A DNA stretch of 49,603 nucleotides from JBFHFS01 sp041583495 (GCA_041583495.1 JBFHFS010000036.1:1-49603); one strand, 5' to 3'; shown: positions 33,569 to 42,560, counted from the first letter of the stretch. The notes: a model not told the origin generated them from the letters alone. Translations and numbers: made by a program.

Positions 33569-34705
33569 CTAAAATGACCTAATGGCCCTTACCTGGCTGT
33601 ATTGAGTATCACCAATGTTTTTATTTAAACCTCCTGTATAATCCCATTCAAAACTCAGATAAGAGGCAAAATTAGCATCACTAGCAGTCGAACTCAGATA
33701 ATAAGTAAAGTTTGGAAAGGTGTAGAGTCCTGTTTCATATAAATTCTTATCCAACATCGAAAGTTCATCAATTGAAGGCAGGTACCAGTCCTGAAAGCCA
33801 TTCAGATCAAGATCATCACATATTCGGGCGGCAATTCCGGCAGTTGCGCATCCGGCAATAATGTTTGCTGTGTTCTGTTTGCCAGCACCGAGCTCAGCTG
33901 AGGTGGATATATTTGTTCCCCCACATCCCCATTTAGCAGAACTGGCCTGATCAGATTTTGACACAATGAGGCCATGCTCACCTGTTTCGTCGATATAAAA
34001 TATGATTCCCCCGCCAAAATCATCCCCTATCGAATAAAGGGAAGTGGTAAAACTCACCTCTTCACCGTAAGCGGTTCCCCCGCCATTGGTCGCATAGGCT
34101 CTAAGATAATAAGTAGTTCCAGGTTGCAAACCCTCAATAGAACTCTCAAATTCTCCTATCCCGCTCCCCTCTTCCGTTTTACTGTCGTCGGTAGTTGGTT
34201 GTGGGCTGGTACTCCAACAAACGCCTCTCACTGAAACCGTTGTTCCGCCGTCTGAGGTAACTTTCCCTCCAGCGGTGGCAGTTTTCGATTGCAAGTCAGA
34301 AACAGGGACCGTGGTAATAGTGGGAGGAACACCGGTTGTACTGAACGATAGCTCCTGACCATAGGAGGTTCCTACTTTATTGGTGGCGTAGGCACGAAGA
34401 AAGTATGTTGACAACTGACTTAACCCTGAAATGTTACTAATGAACACCTCAGATCCACTGCCATCCGTTGTTTTAAAATCATCAATATCCGGACCGGGTT
34501 CGGTATTCCAACACACACCCTTGCTTATTATGGGGGCCCCACCATCATCGGAAATCTGCCCTCCACTCACGGCCCCGAATTCGGCAATATTGGTTACTTC
34601 AGAGGTCGATAATACCGGTGCAACGGGTTCCGGATCTTCTTTGCATCCAAAACCCAATGCCACCATTATAAGCGTATACCCAATGTAAGTGAATGTCTTC
34701 TTCAT
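33569..34705 (-). CDS. Lipoprotein with two Fn3-like repeats and a DUF1566 domain
   Basis: A 378-residue surface or periplasmic lipoprotein. The signal peptide ends in a lipobox with Cys at about 21 (LGFGCKEDPEP). Two related beta-sandwich repeats follow, each with a GVCW-(N/S)-T block and an YFLRAYATN or YYLRAYATN strand, about 95 residues apart. The C-terminal part, residues about 225-378, is a DUF1566/FISUMP-like domain (GGIIFYID, WYLPSIDELSML, YYLSSTASD, VRAIRSF), common in Bacteroidota surface proteins and thought to resemble C-type lectin folds. I chose the ATG at 34705 since the upstream frame lacks a signal peptide. Ligand unknown. Confidence 0.82.
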   Translation of the reverse strand: MKKTFTYIGYTLIMVALGFGCKEDPEPVAPVLSTSEVTNIAEFGAVSGGQISDDGGAPIISKGVCWNTEPGPDIDDFKTTDGSGSEVFISNISGLSQLSTYFLRAYATNKVGTSYGQELSFSTTGVPPTITTVPVSDLQSKTATAGGKVTSDGGTTVSVRGVCWSTSPQPTTDDSKTEEGSGIGEFESSIEGLQPGTTYYLRAYATNGGGTAYGEEVSFTTSLYSIGDDFGGGIIFYIDETGEHGLIVSKSDQASSAKWGCGGTNISTSAELGAGKQNTANIIAGCATAGIAARICDDLDLNGFQDWYLPSIDELSMLDKNLYETGLYTFPNFTYYLSSTASDANFASYLSFEWDYTGGLNKNIGDTQYSQVRAIRSF

Positions 34706-35050
34706 GTGATAATAATTTGATTTTAAAACACCAATTTTCAACAACAAAAGTTGAATATAACCCATTTCAGGTTAATTTTCAACCGATATAAAATAGAAGA
34801 GCCATAAAATTCTGATCCATATTTTAATTTTCTAACCCGCATATCAATTTTCCCTATCCACCTGAAGGGTGATCAAACTGCCCCCCCATCATTGATTTTC
34901 AGGCATTTCATCGATCGGACTGGTTTTCGTTAGTTGACGGCCCTGATATTATTTGCTAAATTGGCATAATTGAGCAAAGAGGATTGAATTCCCAACCTCA
35001 GGCGACCTCCCTGGAATGTGGTAAAAACCAATTATTTATAACTAAATCCC
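34706..35050. other. Intergenic region between divergent genes
   Basis: About 345 bases, A/T-rich near the lipoprotein. On the minus strand a weak promoter (TTG, 20 bases, TATATTCA) can be read about 55 bases upstream of the lipoprotein start. A run of eight C lies near 34880. I see no gene and no clear promoter for the rightward zinc-ribbon gene. Confidence 0.35.
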
Positions 35051-35314
35051 ATGAAAAACTACAAGAATTGCCAAAGTTGTGGAATGCCCCTGAAAAGAGA
35101 CCCGCGAAATGGGGGGACCAATTCGGACGGCAGCAGGAACCTGATGTATTGCAGCTATTGTTACCAGGAGGGCAGGTTCACTCAGCCCGACATAACGGTT
35201 GATGAAATGAAAACACTGGTGAAGGGTAAAATGAAGGAAATGGGATTTCCCGGATTTATGGCCGCTTTTTTCACCAAAGGAATTCCCAGATTGGAACGCT
35301 GGAAGGAAATTTAA
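35051..35314 (+). CDS. Small putative zinc-ribbon protein
   Basis: An 87-residue cytoplasmic protein of the putative zinc ribbon family often annotated zf_ribbon. It opens with CQSCGMPL and has a second pair CSYC about 25 residues on, giving a four-Cys zinc site. The rest is helical (TVDEMKTLVKGKMKEMG) with a basic end (IPRLERWKEI). Family members are short stand-alone proteins of unknown role. It is the first of three rightward genes that each carry a Cys-x-x-Cys ribbon. Confidence 0.8.
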   Translation: MKNYKNCQSCGMPLKRDPRNGGTNSDGSRNLMYCSYCYQEGRFTQPDITVDEMKTLVKGKMKEMGFPGFMAAFFTKGIPRLERWKEI

Positions 35315-35403
35315 TGGTAAATTGCAACAACCCATTAATTCACACTGAGGAGTTGGATAAAAACTATAAATTTGTAATGGATGTGTGAAAGTTCCCGAGT
35401 AAG

Positions 35404-36195
35404 ATGACCCTAAGAGAAAAACTCTACAAAATAATTTTCGAGACCGACACTAAAGCAGGCAAACACTTTGATGTGATACTGCTGTGGATGATTCTGTGCA
35501 GCGTGGTGGTCGTAATGCTCGAGAGCGTTCCCCATATAGGAGAAAAACTCCGGAACGAATTTTTCACTACCGAATGGTTTTTCACACTTTTCTTCTCCAT
35601 CGAATACCTTATCCGGATTTGGATTAGTCCCAGGCCACGAAAATACATCTTTAGCTTTTGGGGGCTCATCGACCTGCTTTCGGTGATTCCCACCTATCTA
35701 AGTCTCTTCGTCGCCGGCTATCATTACCTGCTTATCGTAAGAATATTCAGACTCTTAAGAGTTTTTAGAATCCTAAAGCTGGCCCGTTTCAATGCCGAAG
35801 CACAGGTGCTGATCCAGGCGCTGCGCTCCAGCTTATACAAGATCAGCATCTTTTTACTGGCCGTGGTGGCCATTGTCACTCTCATGGGCACCTTGATGTA
35901 CGTGATAGAAGGGGGAAAAGAGGGTTTCTCGAGTATTCCCCAGGGCATCTATTGGGCCATTGTCACCATTACCACCGTAGGTTATGGCGACATGGTGCCA
36001 CATACGGTAATAGGAAAGGTTCTCTCCTCTTTTGCCATGATTATAGGATATGCCATCATCGCCGTACCCACAGGCATCATCACTGTAGAGGTGTCCAAAT
36101 CGAGCCAGGAGAGAAAAAAGTGTCCTAAGTGCAACCACCAAAATGACCGCGTAGCCCGGTTCTGCAATAATTGCGGGAAGGACCTTATGGGATAA
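35404..36195 (+). CDS. Voltage-gated-type potassium channel with C-terminal zinc ribbon
   Basis: A 263-residue inner-membrane ion channel of the six-helix voltage-gated family. Helix S4 carries regularly spaced charges at 113, 116, 119, 122, 125 and 128 (RIFRLLRVFRILKLARF), and the pore has the K+ selectivity filter TTVGYGD (190-196). After S6 the cytoplasmic tail is short and ends in a zinc ribbon with Cys at 240, 243, 254 and 257. Such tails occur in other bacterial channels of this class and may assemble or regulate the tetramer. It lies 89 bases after the small zinc-ribbon gene; TAAATTTG at 35367-35374 is a candidate -7 element. Confidence 0.9.
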   Translation: MTLREKLYKIIFETDTKAGKHFDVILLWMILCSVVVVMLESVPHIGEKLRNEFFTTEWFFTLFFSIEYLIRIWISPRPRKYIFSFWGLIDLLSVIPTYLSLFVAGYHYLLIVRIFRLLRVFRILKLARFNAEAQVLIQALRSSLYKISIFLLAVVAIVTLMGTLMYVIEGGKEGFSSIPQGIYWAIVTITTVGYGDMVPHTVIGKVLSSFAMIIGYAIIAVPTGIITVEVSKSSQERKKCPKCNHQNDRVARFCNNCGKDLMG

Positions 36196-36222
36196 GGGTA
36201 TTTCACACCGAATGGAAAAGCC

Positions 36223-36954
36223 ATGAACACCATTCATTTACGCTTTTATGAAGAATTAAACCGATATCTTCCCCAGGAAAGACGTAAAACCTGGTTTGAT
36301 CTTAGCCTGAAAAAGGAGACGTCGGTTAAAAAGGTTCTTGAGTCTCTGAAAATTCCCCTTGAAGAAGTTGATTTGATTTTGGTAAATGAACAGTCGGTAG
36401 GACCTGACTACGTTTTCCACGAAAATGACAGAACATCGGTTTATCCGGTATTCGAATTACTGGATGTTTCGGGAGTTACACAAATGAGAGACAAGCCCCT
36501 TCGGGATCCCAAATTCATCTGCGATTCACATCTAGGCCGGCTATGCAAATACCTTCGAATACTGGGTTTCGACACCCTCTATTTTAACTGGTTTACGATG
36601 AACCAAATTATCGAAACCTCCCTTCAGGAAAACCGGATTGTTCTTTCCAAAAACCGAACCCTCATAAAGGATAGAAGGGTTACACACGCCTATTGGATAA
36701 GATCTTTTAACCGGGAAGAACAGATCAAAGAGCTGGTGGTTAAGCTGGACCTTTGGCGCCTCTTTAAGCCCATGACCCGCTGTCTGCAATGTAACCATCC
36801 CATCTCCCCCATCGGGAAATCACTCATTCAGGAACGACTCCAAGAAAAAACAGCCCGGTATTACCACGAGTTTTTCATCTGCGAACCATGTAACAAGGTA
36901 TACTGGAAAGGATCTCACTATGAGGCCATGCTGAATTGGATGAAGGCTCTTTAG
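36223..36954 (+). CDS. Mut7-C protein with ubiquitin-like N-terminal domain
   Basis: A 243-residue cytoplasmic protein. Residues about 1-82 are the Mut7-C ubiquitin-like domain (HLRFYEELNRYLP, VYPVFELL). Residues about 95-235 are the Mut7-C domain, a PIN-like RNase fold fused to a zinc ribbon: ICDSHLGRLCKYLRILGFDTLY, then RIVLSKNRTLI, and Cys pairs CLQC (187, 190) and CEPC (220, 223). Family members usually read LLTRDR at the third motif; here Asp is Asn144, and the acidic residues usually before the helix at 125-135 are also missing. RNase activity is therefore doubtful. It starts 27 bases after the channel gene, so the two are probably co-transcribed. Confidence 0.82.
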   Translation: MNTIHLRFYEELNRYLPQERRKTWFDLSLKKETSVKKVLESLKIPLEEVDLILVNEQSVGPDYVFHENDRTSVYPVFELLDVSGVTQMRDKPLRDPKFICDSHLGRLCKYLRILGFDTLYFNWFTMNQIIETSLQENRIVLSKNRTLIKDRRVTHAYWIRSFNREEQIKELVVKLDLWRLFKPMTRCLQCNHPISPIGKSLIQERLQEKTARYYHEFFICEPCNKVYWKGSHYEAMLNWMKAL

Positions 36955-37014
36955 CTACTACCATGCCCCCCTCCTTTTTGGTTCATCCTGGTGAGAAGCC
37001 CAAAAGCAGGTTAC

Positions 37015-38430
37015 TTAGAGCGGCAGTGTGTAATACACCCTAAACATCGGACGGTCGTCTTCCTCTTTGGCATCACTTGAGCCAAACTCAATGCCTCCCG
37101 GCAGGTCCTCGGGATAGTGCATGAACATAAAACCATGGTTGGGCAGGTTGACCTTATCAACAGGCACAAACAAACGGGTCACGTCATAGGTTCTTTTTGT
37201 TGAGTTGATCCAGGGGTTGTAATGGATGAATACCTGGTTGGCTTCGGTGGTCTCTGGCTGGTTGTTCCAGGTAACCCCTTCCTCCTTCCATTCCTCAATC
37301 ACTTGCTTCAGCACACCCATGTATTTAGGCCTGGTGGCATCAGTAGAGGTGCCGGTTTGCATCATATAAATGTTTCCGGTAACTGTTAGCGTAAGCTCCA
37401 CTTTTGCGATGGTCGCCGATTTTGGCACAAGCCTGGGGATATCCATATACATCAAGCTGCGGGTGGTCCGCATGACGGTGAGCACGGGTTCCGACTTGAA
37501 CGAGCCAGCGAACATGGCATGGTCACCAAAGTTTTCGTTGGCATTCAAATCAGTGATCAGTGCATCGGCTGTGGCGTCAGGGGTGGCCGGGATTTCCATT
37601 TCGTAGATACCGCCATGATCGCCGATGGGCAATAACAGGGGATTTTCTGGCGACGTCATCTTCAACTCTTCCAGGTCAAACATGAATTTCTTTTCGTAGG
37701 CGTTGGTTTTTACCACAAAAACATACCTGCCACTGAGAGCCCTTATCACCAGCTCGTTTACAACAGCCTCCAACTTAAATTCATAGTGTTTACCTGAGGG
37801 ATCGTAAATGTCTAACCTGCCTTCGACAAATTTGCTGGGCGCCATAATGAGCGGATTGTTGATATAAGCGGCGGTATAAAATGTGAAGGGATTGACGATG
37901 CTGATACCGAAACCCACATAACCGAAATCTTCGGGCGGATGCGTGCCCACGGGGATCACGTCGATGCGCAGACCGGTCAATGCATTGGCGGATATCTCAA
38001 AAGGGACGGGCAACGGTTTTTCTACCAGGTAGGCCAGCGGAGAGCCTTCCTTTGGGGTGGCAAATACTATCTCTCCATCGCTGTTGACCACCATAAATTC
38101 GGTCAGGGAATAGCTTCCTTCCATCAATTCGACGGTACTGCTGATAAAACCATCCCAAAACTTATAAATAGGAACAGGTTCCTTATCCAAAACCAAATTG
38201 CCGTTGCCATCTTCTACCGATATCAGCAGTTTATAAGGTTGGTAGACCGAACTGTCGTCATTGACAATGGTCGACTTTAGGTTGTCCTGAAGGTCGTCGG
38301 CCGCAAGGGAAAATTCCAACCGGCCCGGATCGGTTCCGGTTTCCTCATGTTTTTCGCACGAAGAGAACCCAAACACTAACAAAGCCATCAAAAACAAGGT
38401 CTTAAATGAAAGGATTACCATCTTTTTCAT
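37015..38430 (-). CDS. Lipoprotein with C-terminal DNRLRE domain
   Basis: A 471-residue secreted lipoprotein; the signal peptide ends FGFSSCEK with the lipid Cys near 26. Residues about 35-270 look like beta-sandwich material (similar in style to DUF4493-type adhesin modules, not firmly assigned). From about 285 on there is a DNRLRE-type domain: DALITDLNANENFGDH, then MYMDIPRLVPKSATIAKVELTL, WKEEGVTWNNQP, and YDVTRLF. These domains occur in secreted polysaccharide-binding or cell-surface proteins. A good promoter lies upstream. It converges on the Mut7-C gene with a 60-base gap and no clear terminator. Confidence 0.78.
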   Translation of the reverse strand: MKKMVILSFKTLFLMALLVFGFSSCEKHEETGTDPGRLEFSLAADDLQDNLKSTIVNDDSSVYQPYKLLISVEDGNGNLVLDKEPVPIYKFWDGFISSTVELMEGSYSLTEFMVVNSDGEIVFATPKEGSPLAYLVEKPLPVPFEISANALTGLRIDVIPVGTHPPEDFGYVGFGISIVNPFTFYTAAYINNPLIMAPSKFVEGRLDIYDPSGKHYEFKLEAVVNELVIRALSGRYVFVVKTNAYEKKFMFDLEELKMTSPENPLLLPIGDHGGIYEMEIPATPDATADALITDLNANENFGDHAMFAGSFKSEPVLTVMRTTRSLMYMDIPRLVPKSATIAKVELTLTVTGNIYMMQTGTSTDATRPKYMGVLKQVIEEWKEEGVTWNNQPETTEANQVFIHYNPWINSTKRTYDVTRLFVPVDKVNLPNHGFMFMHYPEDLPGGIEFGSSDAKEEDDRPMFRVYYTLPL

Positions 38431-38464
38431 AGCAGGGAAATTTAATCGGTTGAAAATCTACCAT

Positions 38465-38495
38465 TAAAGTTAAGGGAAAAGAAACCCCATGGCAA
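38465..38495 (-). promoter_or_regulatory. Promoter of the DNRLRE lipoprotein gene
   Basis: On the minus strand TTG (38495-38493), a 20-base spacer and TAACTTTA (38472-38465, one mismatch to TANNTTTG), about 35 bases before the ATG. Confidence 0.55.
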
Positions 38496-38708
38496 CATAA
38501 AACCGCCAATGCCGAAGCAGACACAATCCCTATCAGGCTTTTCCTCATATGGGAAAGATGCGGGTTAGTATTATTGGTGGCGCTTTTGTAACAATTAGAT
38601 TTCCCTGTTTTCACACGGCGCCCAACCACAACCGACAACACTTGCGATTGAGTTACAACATTGGAACCTTATGTAACGGGCTGTTGTGCAAACAGAAGAT
38701 GTTAAGCC

Positions 38709-38756
38709 CCCATTCATCTGATGACCCGGAATCGCGGGACCATTCCGGATGAATGG
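38709..38756 (-). terminator. Nested hairpin after the DUF3137 gene
   Basis: Outer arms CCATTCATC / GATGAATGG and inner arms CCGGAAT / ATTCCGG are both perfect; a seven-base bulge lies on one side. It begins two bases past the DUF3137 stop codon. There is no T run, so it may be a 3' stabiliser or a dispersed repeat rather than a classic terminator. Confidence 0.5.
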
Positions 38757-38758
38757 AT

Positions 38759-39721
38759 TCACCCTTTAGTCCAAATCCGGGTATTCAGGTTCAGGTCTTC
38801 CACGATGCCAATAAGAAGGATTAAATACTTCACACTTTCCTCAATGAAAGCATAATCGACAATGGACTTAAACAACCGGGTTTCGAAGAGATTCTTATTC
38901 AACCGAATAGCAATATAAACTTTAGAATCCACAAATGAGAGATAGATGGTGGAGTTCCATTTTTCTTTGAACTCCAATATACGGCGCATGAGTGCTGGAG
39001 AAAGAATGTACCTGGCCTCCACCTGGTCGTCGCCATACACGCAAAAGGCCTTTTCAAATTCCGGGTCCTCCAGTCTTACGAGTTCACCCCTGGAGAAACT
39101 CATCGATTGCAGTTTCTGGCCAAATTTTCCGAACAACTTTTCGGCTGTATCGGGCAAAACCAAGGTGCGCGTCTTAAAATTCTTATTAAAGTCGGCCACA
39201 AAAAATACACCCTTGAAAATGGTCGTATAGCGTTCTTTTCGTTCCGAGCCTGTGCCACTTGTGGTTCTGTGTTTGGCCACGATCTCTGAAAATTCGATGG
39301 TGGTTTTATCCACTTTACCCTGAAAATGATCTTCTCCCCTAAAATAATCACAGGATTGCAGGAAAATGGAACTGTTAACAAACTCATATTTGGAAACACC
39401 ACTTTCGGGAGAGTAGGTCAGGGATTCATCCACAAAACCGGTAATCTTAGAAATAATTTGCGTCTTAAAGTGGAGCCTGTATTTTCTGCTTGCAACACCT
39501 ATCATAATAAAACCAATCACCCCCGAGGCTACCTGCAAGAATCCACGCAAGGGGGATGCTCCTGAAGGCATAAATACGGACAGAAGAACGATCAGCGCCA
39601 CGGTAATCAGCCCTATGGTCAAAACCCGCTTGATTATTTTTTTCCGTTCCTGTTCGAGGATTAGGAGCTCAGGCATTAACCTGGAATCGTAAAAATCTTT
39701 AAAGGTGGAAAAAATACTCAT
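38759..39721 (-). CDS. DUF3137 membrane protein
   Basis: A 320-residue protein with two membrane helices near the N-terminus (about residues 31-50 and 60-77) and a cytoplasmic remainder. The pattern FKGVFFVADFNKNFKTRTLVLPD and LEDPEFEKAFCVYGDDQVEARYILSP is that of DUF3137, a family regularly encoded next to lemA. Function unknown; a scaffold role with LemA has been suggested by co-occurrence only. It lies 251 bases downstream of lemA with nothing visible between them. Confidence 0.82.
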   Translation of the reverse strand: MSIFSTFKDFYDSRLMPELLILEQERKKIIKRVLTIGLITVALIVLLSVFMPSGASPLRGFLQVASGVIGFIMIGVASRKYRLHFKTQIISKITGFVDESLTYSPESGVSKYEFVNSSIFLQSCDYFRGEDHFQGKVDKTTIEFSEIVAKHRTTSGTGSERKERYTTIFKGVFFVADFNKNFKTRTLVLPDTAEKLFGKFGQKLQSMSFSRGELVRLEDPEFEKAFCVYGDDQVEARYILSPALMRRILEFKEKWNSTIYLSFVDSKVYIAIRLNKNLFETRLFKSIVDYAFIEESVKYLILLIGIVEDLNLNTRIWTKG

Positions 39722-39972
39722 GGTGCTGTTTAAAAAGTTTTGTCGCTAACCTTAACAATGGGCAGTACGTGGCAGCCGGGGCTAACCAGCTTATTAGATG
39801 GATTGGGATGTTGAATGGAAGAACCAGCCTATGTGCTGTCATAGCAAGAGAGAAACGGCATGACGGCCACTTGTGGAAAAAGGTAACTTCTTTCCCGAAT
39901 AAATCGCGACAAACTGTTTCGCTTGTCATGGAAGCAGTTAGTTACAAATAAAAGAGGCAGACCCGCTCCAAC

Positions 39973-40536
39973 CTAGTTTGAAAAAAGCTCCCTGGCATTC
40001 ACATTCTGCCTTTCAGCTTCCGGAATCTCAAATACAGCTCTTCTTTTGTACTTCATCATGCCGGCCATGATATTAGACGGAAAGGTTTCCACGCCATTGT
40101 TGTAAGTTGTAACCGCGGCATTAAAAGCCCTCCTGGAGGCGGATATCTGCTCTTCCACTTCATTCCAGGCCCTTTGGAGCTGCAAAAAATTCTGACTGGC
40201 CTTCAGATCGGGATAATTCTCGACGGCCACCATTACCCCTGCCATCCCCCGGGTTATCTGGTTTTCAATATCGACCCGTTCATCATGGGAAATGTCCCCT
40301 GAGAGGGCCCTTGTTCTGAGATCTGTTATTTTGGAGAGCAGATCTTTTTCATGCTTCATATAGCTTTTCACGGTTTCCACCAAATTGGGGATCAGATCAA
40401 CCCTTTTTTTCAGCATCACATCGATGGAGGCAAAGGCATTCTCTACATCATTCTTCTTCCTCACCAGGGCGTTGTATAGACCTATTCCTACAAGCAGGAG
40501 AAGAGCGACAACAACCAATAAAATAATCATATCCAT
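39973..40536 (-). CDS. lemA: LemA family protein
   Basis: A 187-residue membrane-anchored helical protein. One N-terminal helix (about residues 2-20) leads into the family motif YNALVRKKNDVENAFASIDV, RVDLIPNLVETVKSYM, and the later NYPDLKASQNFLQLQRAWNEVE, then YNNGVETFPSNIMAGMM. The protein forms a coiled, mostly outside-facing helical bundle. The role is not settled. I chose the ATG at 40536 (MDMIIL) over an in-frame TTG six codons upstream, as the membrane helix then begins directly. It pairs with the DUF3137 gene downstream. Confidence 0.9.
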   Translation of the reverse strand: MDMIILLVVVALLLLVGIGLYNALVRKKNDVENAFASIDVMLKKRVDLIPNLVETVKSYMKHEKDLLSKITDLRTRALSGDISHDERVDIENQITRGMAGVMVAVENYPDLKASQNFLQLQRAWNEVEEQISASRRAFNAAVTTYNNGVETFPSNIMAGMMKYKRRAVFEIPEAERQNVNARELFSN

Positions 40537-40599
40537 AGTTTTTTTAACGTTCAACCAAAGTTGCTAATCTTATTTGTTAAATCCTAATCTGGACAGACC

Positions 40600-40682
40600 G
40601 GGAAAGGGTAAAGGGTAAAAATTATGGGACAAAGGGTTAATGGGTAAAGGACAAAAAAAAGGTTAATGGGTAAAGGCCAAAA
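40600..40682. repeat. G/A-rich short direct repeats
   Basis: Two copies of a 23-base unit, GGTTAATGGGTAAAGG(A/C)CAAAA with one flanking base, at 40634-40656 and 40660-40682, preceded by degenerate GGGTAAA units from 40600. Low-complexity spacer DNA upstream of lemA; possible slippage tract. Confidence 0.75.
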
Positions 40683-40952
40683 GTTAAATATGTCATCAGT
40701 AACATTCTGCCATTAACGACACGAACACTACCCATAAAACACTAATATACATACAACTAAAATATGTCACTTGTACATTTCTATACTTAGGTTTAAAAAG
40801 CAGGGATTGAAATCCGATCAGCATTAGGTAATACTTGTTCGGGAGGCACCGCCTATACCCCTCATATACTGACACATATAACAATTAACATTTTATGGCA
40901 TATCATTTGCTTTAAATCAACCAGAGAATAAGTTCACCTAATACCTTAAGCC
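40683..40952. other. Intergenic region before the aromatic/basic secreted protein
   Basis: About 270 bases with no convincing gene; a 62-codon minus-strand frame at 40696-40884 has no features of a protein. A small inverted repeat AGGCACCGCCT occurs near 40844. TATCATTTG close to the gene is one base off the promoter spacing. Confidence 0.35.
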
Positions 40953-42560
40953 ATGAAAAAATTAATATCCACTTCAATCCTCGCCCTCCTGCTTGCAACG
41001 GGGAGTACGATACTGGCACAGAACTATTCTGAGGAATACCTTGGCCTGCCAGGTGACAACCTAAACCTATACGCTGTAATGAACCTTTTCCAGGAATCCG
41101 AAACACTAGAGGGATTTGAAAGGGATTTGAACGATCCGGATTCAAAAATAAATAATCTGGACCTGAATGCAGACAATTATGTCGACTACATCATGGTTTC
41201 CGATTACCAGGAAGGGAATGTTCATAATATAGCCCTGAGGGTAGCCCTCGATCGCACAGACTACCAGGATGTAGCTGTTTTTATTGTTGAGCAGTTAAGT
41301 GATGAATCAGTGCAAATTCAACTGATTGGCGATGAGGCATTGTATGGAAGGAATTACATTATCGAACCGAATTATGCTGAAACCCGGAATCCTGGTTACA
41401 TGGGACCTAAGGTTCAAACCAACCAGTTGAATGTAGTTAGGACCAGCTATTATGAAGTGGCTGCCTGGCCGTTGATGCGTTTTATTTACAGGCCCGGATA
41501 TAAGGTTTGGCGTACTTCCTGGCACTGGGGCTACTACCCATCCTATTGGGTTTCCTGGAGACCTTACTATTGGGATTATTACAATGGTTATCATACAAAC
41601 TGGTATCCGCATTACTATAGCTGGTATCGCCATTGCAATTACCATCGCTGGCAAGGTTATCACAGCCACTACTACAGTCATGTGAGAGTTTACTCCCCCA
41701 CCGTGGTTGTCAACATTAAAAAAGGAAACTACCGGTCAACCTACTCACGTCCCGACCAGAGAAAGGCAGGGGAAGCTCTATATGCCAGCATAAGGTCAGG
41801 AAATGACCCCAAAAGCAAAAACAGCACAGTTTACAGAAGTCTGGAACGTCCATCTTCTTCATCCCGCACCGCAAGGGAAAGGGAGACATCAGTAAGAAGT
41901 ACAGGCACCGATCGACAAACCGTAACCGGAGTAAAAAACACCCCCCGGACCCCCAGAACTGCAGTACAAACAACAACCACGGAACGAAGGACCTCCTCGG
42001 ATGTGAACAGCAATCGCTACACCCGACCAGCATCCGTGCGGACGACATCCACTGCGACGCAGAGCGGGAAATCTGTTGTCCCGGCAAGGACCAGCAGAAC
42101 CTCCTCAACCTCAAATCCGTCATCTATTCGAAGCACCTCAGAGGGCCAGGCATCATCTGTGCAGAGATCGTCAACCACGAGGAGCAGTTCTTCTCCATCA
42201 ACGCTGAAAAGATCCAATAATTCAACATCCCCGGCAGTATCGGTTCAGCGGTCCTCCCGGAGCAGAACATCATCAGCACAAAAAACCTCATCTGCGCCTG
42301 CAAGCAAAGAGGCCGTTAGATCTACACAGACCATTTCAAAATCACCGGTGAGTCGGAGTTCATCGTCCAGAAGCAGCACCTCGTCAGTGAGCAATTCAGG
42401 AAGCTCATCAGCAAAGGCCACTGTTCAGAAATCCACCACTTCAAAATCGTCAACACGATCAGCCCGCAGTGTAAGTTCATCAAGCACTGGTGAAAAAAGC
42501 AGCAAGGCCGTGAGAAAGGCAAAGAGATCCAGTCAGAAAAGCAGCAAATCAGAGGATTAA
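40953..42560 (+). CDS. Secreted protein with Tyr/Trp/His block and basic Ser/Thr-rich tail
   Basis: A 535-residue secreted protein. A signal peptide covers about 1-22 (LLATGSTILAQ). Residues 25-160 form a small domain containing a Ca2+-loop-like DLNADNYVD (about 70-79). Residues about 165-250 are packed with Tyr, Trp and His (for example WHWGYYPSYWVSWRPYYWDY). From about 255 to the end it is almost only Ser, Thr, Arg, Lys, Pro and Gln, with a very high positive charge. Similar aromatic blocks occur in unnamed Bacteroidota proteins, but I know no function. It is alone in its direction and ends at a long hairpin. Confidence 0.75.
   Translation: MKKLISTSILALLLATGSTILAQNYSEEYLGLPGDNLNLYAVMNLFQESETLEGFERDLNDPDSKINNLDLNADNYVDYIMVSDYQEGNVHNIALRVALDRTDYQDVAVFIVEQLSDESVQIQLIGDEALYGRNYIIEPNYAETRNPGYMGPKVQTNQLNVVRTSYYEVAAWPLMRFIYRPGYKVWRTSWHWGYYPSYWVSWRPYYWDYYNGYHTNWYPHYYSWYRHCNYHRWQGYHSHYYSHVRVYSPTVVVNIKKGNYRSTYSRPDQRKAGEALYASIRSGNDPKSKNSTVYRSLERPSSSSRTARERETSVRSTGTDRQTVTGVKNTPRTPRTAVQTTTTERRTSSDVNSNRYTRPASVRTTSTATQSGKSVVPARTSRTSSTSNPSSIRSTSEGQASSVQRSSTTRSSSSPSTLKRSNNSTSPAVSVQRSSRSRTSSAQKTSSAPASKEAVRSTQTISKSPVSRSSSSRSSTSSVSNSGSSSAKATVQKSTTSKSSTRSARSVSSSSTGEKSSKAVRKAKRSSQKSSKSED

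Larger units (their letters stand above)
38431..38758. other. Intergenic region with promoter and nested inverted repeat
   Basis: A 328-base gap between two leftward genes. It holds the promoter of the DNRLRE lipoprotein near its left end and a nested hairpin near its right end. Between them, 38496-38707, I see nothing. Confidence 0.5.

Noticed and set aside
40600..40682. Short direct repeats as a possible CRISPR array
   Set aside because: Only two units, almost no spacer, and no cas genes.
40696..40884. 62-codon leftward frame rich in Tyr, Phe and Cys before the aromatic secreted protein
   Set aside because: Lies in A/T-rich spacer DNA, no ribosome site, no family.
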